A DNA stretch of 64,000 bases from Falsibacillus albus (GTDB lineage Bacteria; Bacillota; Bacilli; Bacillales; DSM-25281). Below, in pieces: positions 63,982 through 64,000 of this stretch (its first letter is position 1; every line of letters begins with the position of its first letter). The notes below the pieces were generated by a model. The model saw only the letters and a list, made by a program, of their open reading frames with translations. It was not told the DNA's origin and ran no database searches. The DNA lies in assembly GCF_003668575.1 (NCBI RefSeq), contig NZ_RCVZ01000014.1, positions 1 to 64,000 of the forward strand, in the 5' to 3' direction. The translations under genes were made by a program, and so were the position numbers.

Positions 63982-64000
63982 AAGTTGGACTGCATAGTGC

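Noticed and set aside
1-64000. rRNA, tRNA, T-box and riboswitch signatures
   Set aside because: None found on reading both strands of the gaps; the argS, kbl and speE leaders showed no T-box or other known riboswitch core.

Overview
The window is chromosomal DNA from an endospore-forming Bacillaceae species. Much of the gene order matches the Bacillus subtilis ywc-ywj region: qoxABCD-ywcE, ung-ywdI-ywdK-gerQ, hemQ-pta-lipL, rsfA-ywfO-ywgA, ywhB-ywhC-ywhD-pbpG-speE-speB, ywiB-argS, and uvsE-ywjE-ywjF-acyl-CoA dehydrogenase. Spore genes (ywcE, gerQ, cwlJ, rsfA, pbpG, sda) and a perfect ParB/Spo0J parS site at 29602-29617 fit an origin-proximal region. Family names were assigned by reading the proteins and recalling the families; no database search was run. 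No rRNA, tRNA, IS element, prophage, riboswitch or CRISPR array was seen.

Layout. 0.7-4.0 kb: a DUF389 membrane protein and the threonine-to-glycine pair kbl-tdh. 4.6-9 kb: the quinol oxidase operon qoxABCD and convergent ywcE. 9.2-17 kb: an orphan PAS sensor kinase, an orphan peptide-type permease pair, a short sda gene, an amino acid permease, an AtoE-type carrier and a MarR regulator. 17-20 kb: AlkD, a HAD phosphatase and a lipoprotein sugar dehydrogenase, followed by a 52-nt tandem array. 20-22.8 kb: a TetR-controlled ABC exporter. 22.8-25.4 kb: bshB2, yojF and pdxK. 25.5-28 kb: molybdenum cofactor genes mobA, moaE, moaD and moeB. 28-41 kb: the stress gene yflT and the ung-to-ywhD backbone, including cwlJ-gerQ, hemQ, pta, lipL and rsfA. 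41-48 kb: pbpG, speE, speB, ywiB and argS, then a 51-nt tandem array and a XapX protein. 48-51.4 kb: a PP-loop ATPase, uvsE and a cardiolipin synthase. 51.7-64 kb: a fatty and branched-chain acyl-CoA block made of fadF, thiolase, hydroxyacyl-CoA dehydrogenase, two acyl-CoA dehydrogenases, a TetR regulator and the fused mutase icmF.

What stands out is non-coding. At least five kinds of repeat fill the gaps between ordinary genes. Family A is a modular nested-palindrome element with about 16 whole or partial copies. Family B consists of long hairpin units. The third kind is two arrays of 20-22 nt units built on GGCYGATATATC. The fourth is two arrays of 51-52 nt units that share one hairpin design although their sequences differ. 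The fifth is a set of terminator hairpins with a fixed GGTG-ACAGG-CACC tip. Several of these split operons that are usually tight (moaD/moeB, yojF/bshB2, cwlJ/gerQ, and the whole acyl-CoA cluster).

Readable control sites include a Rex/Fnr-like palindrome in the qoxA promoter, twin TetR operators around an ABC-exporter promoter, a FadR-like operator inside the fadF promoter, a CcpA cre site about 54 nt upstream of the predicted pta start site, a sigma-E promoter at cwlJ, a sigma-F/G-like promoter at rsfA, a sigma-B-like promoter at yflT and a perfect palindrome ahead of marR.
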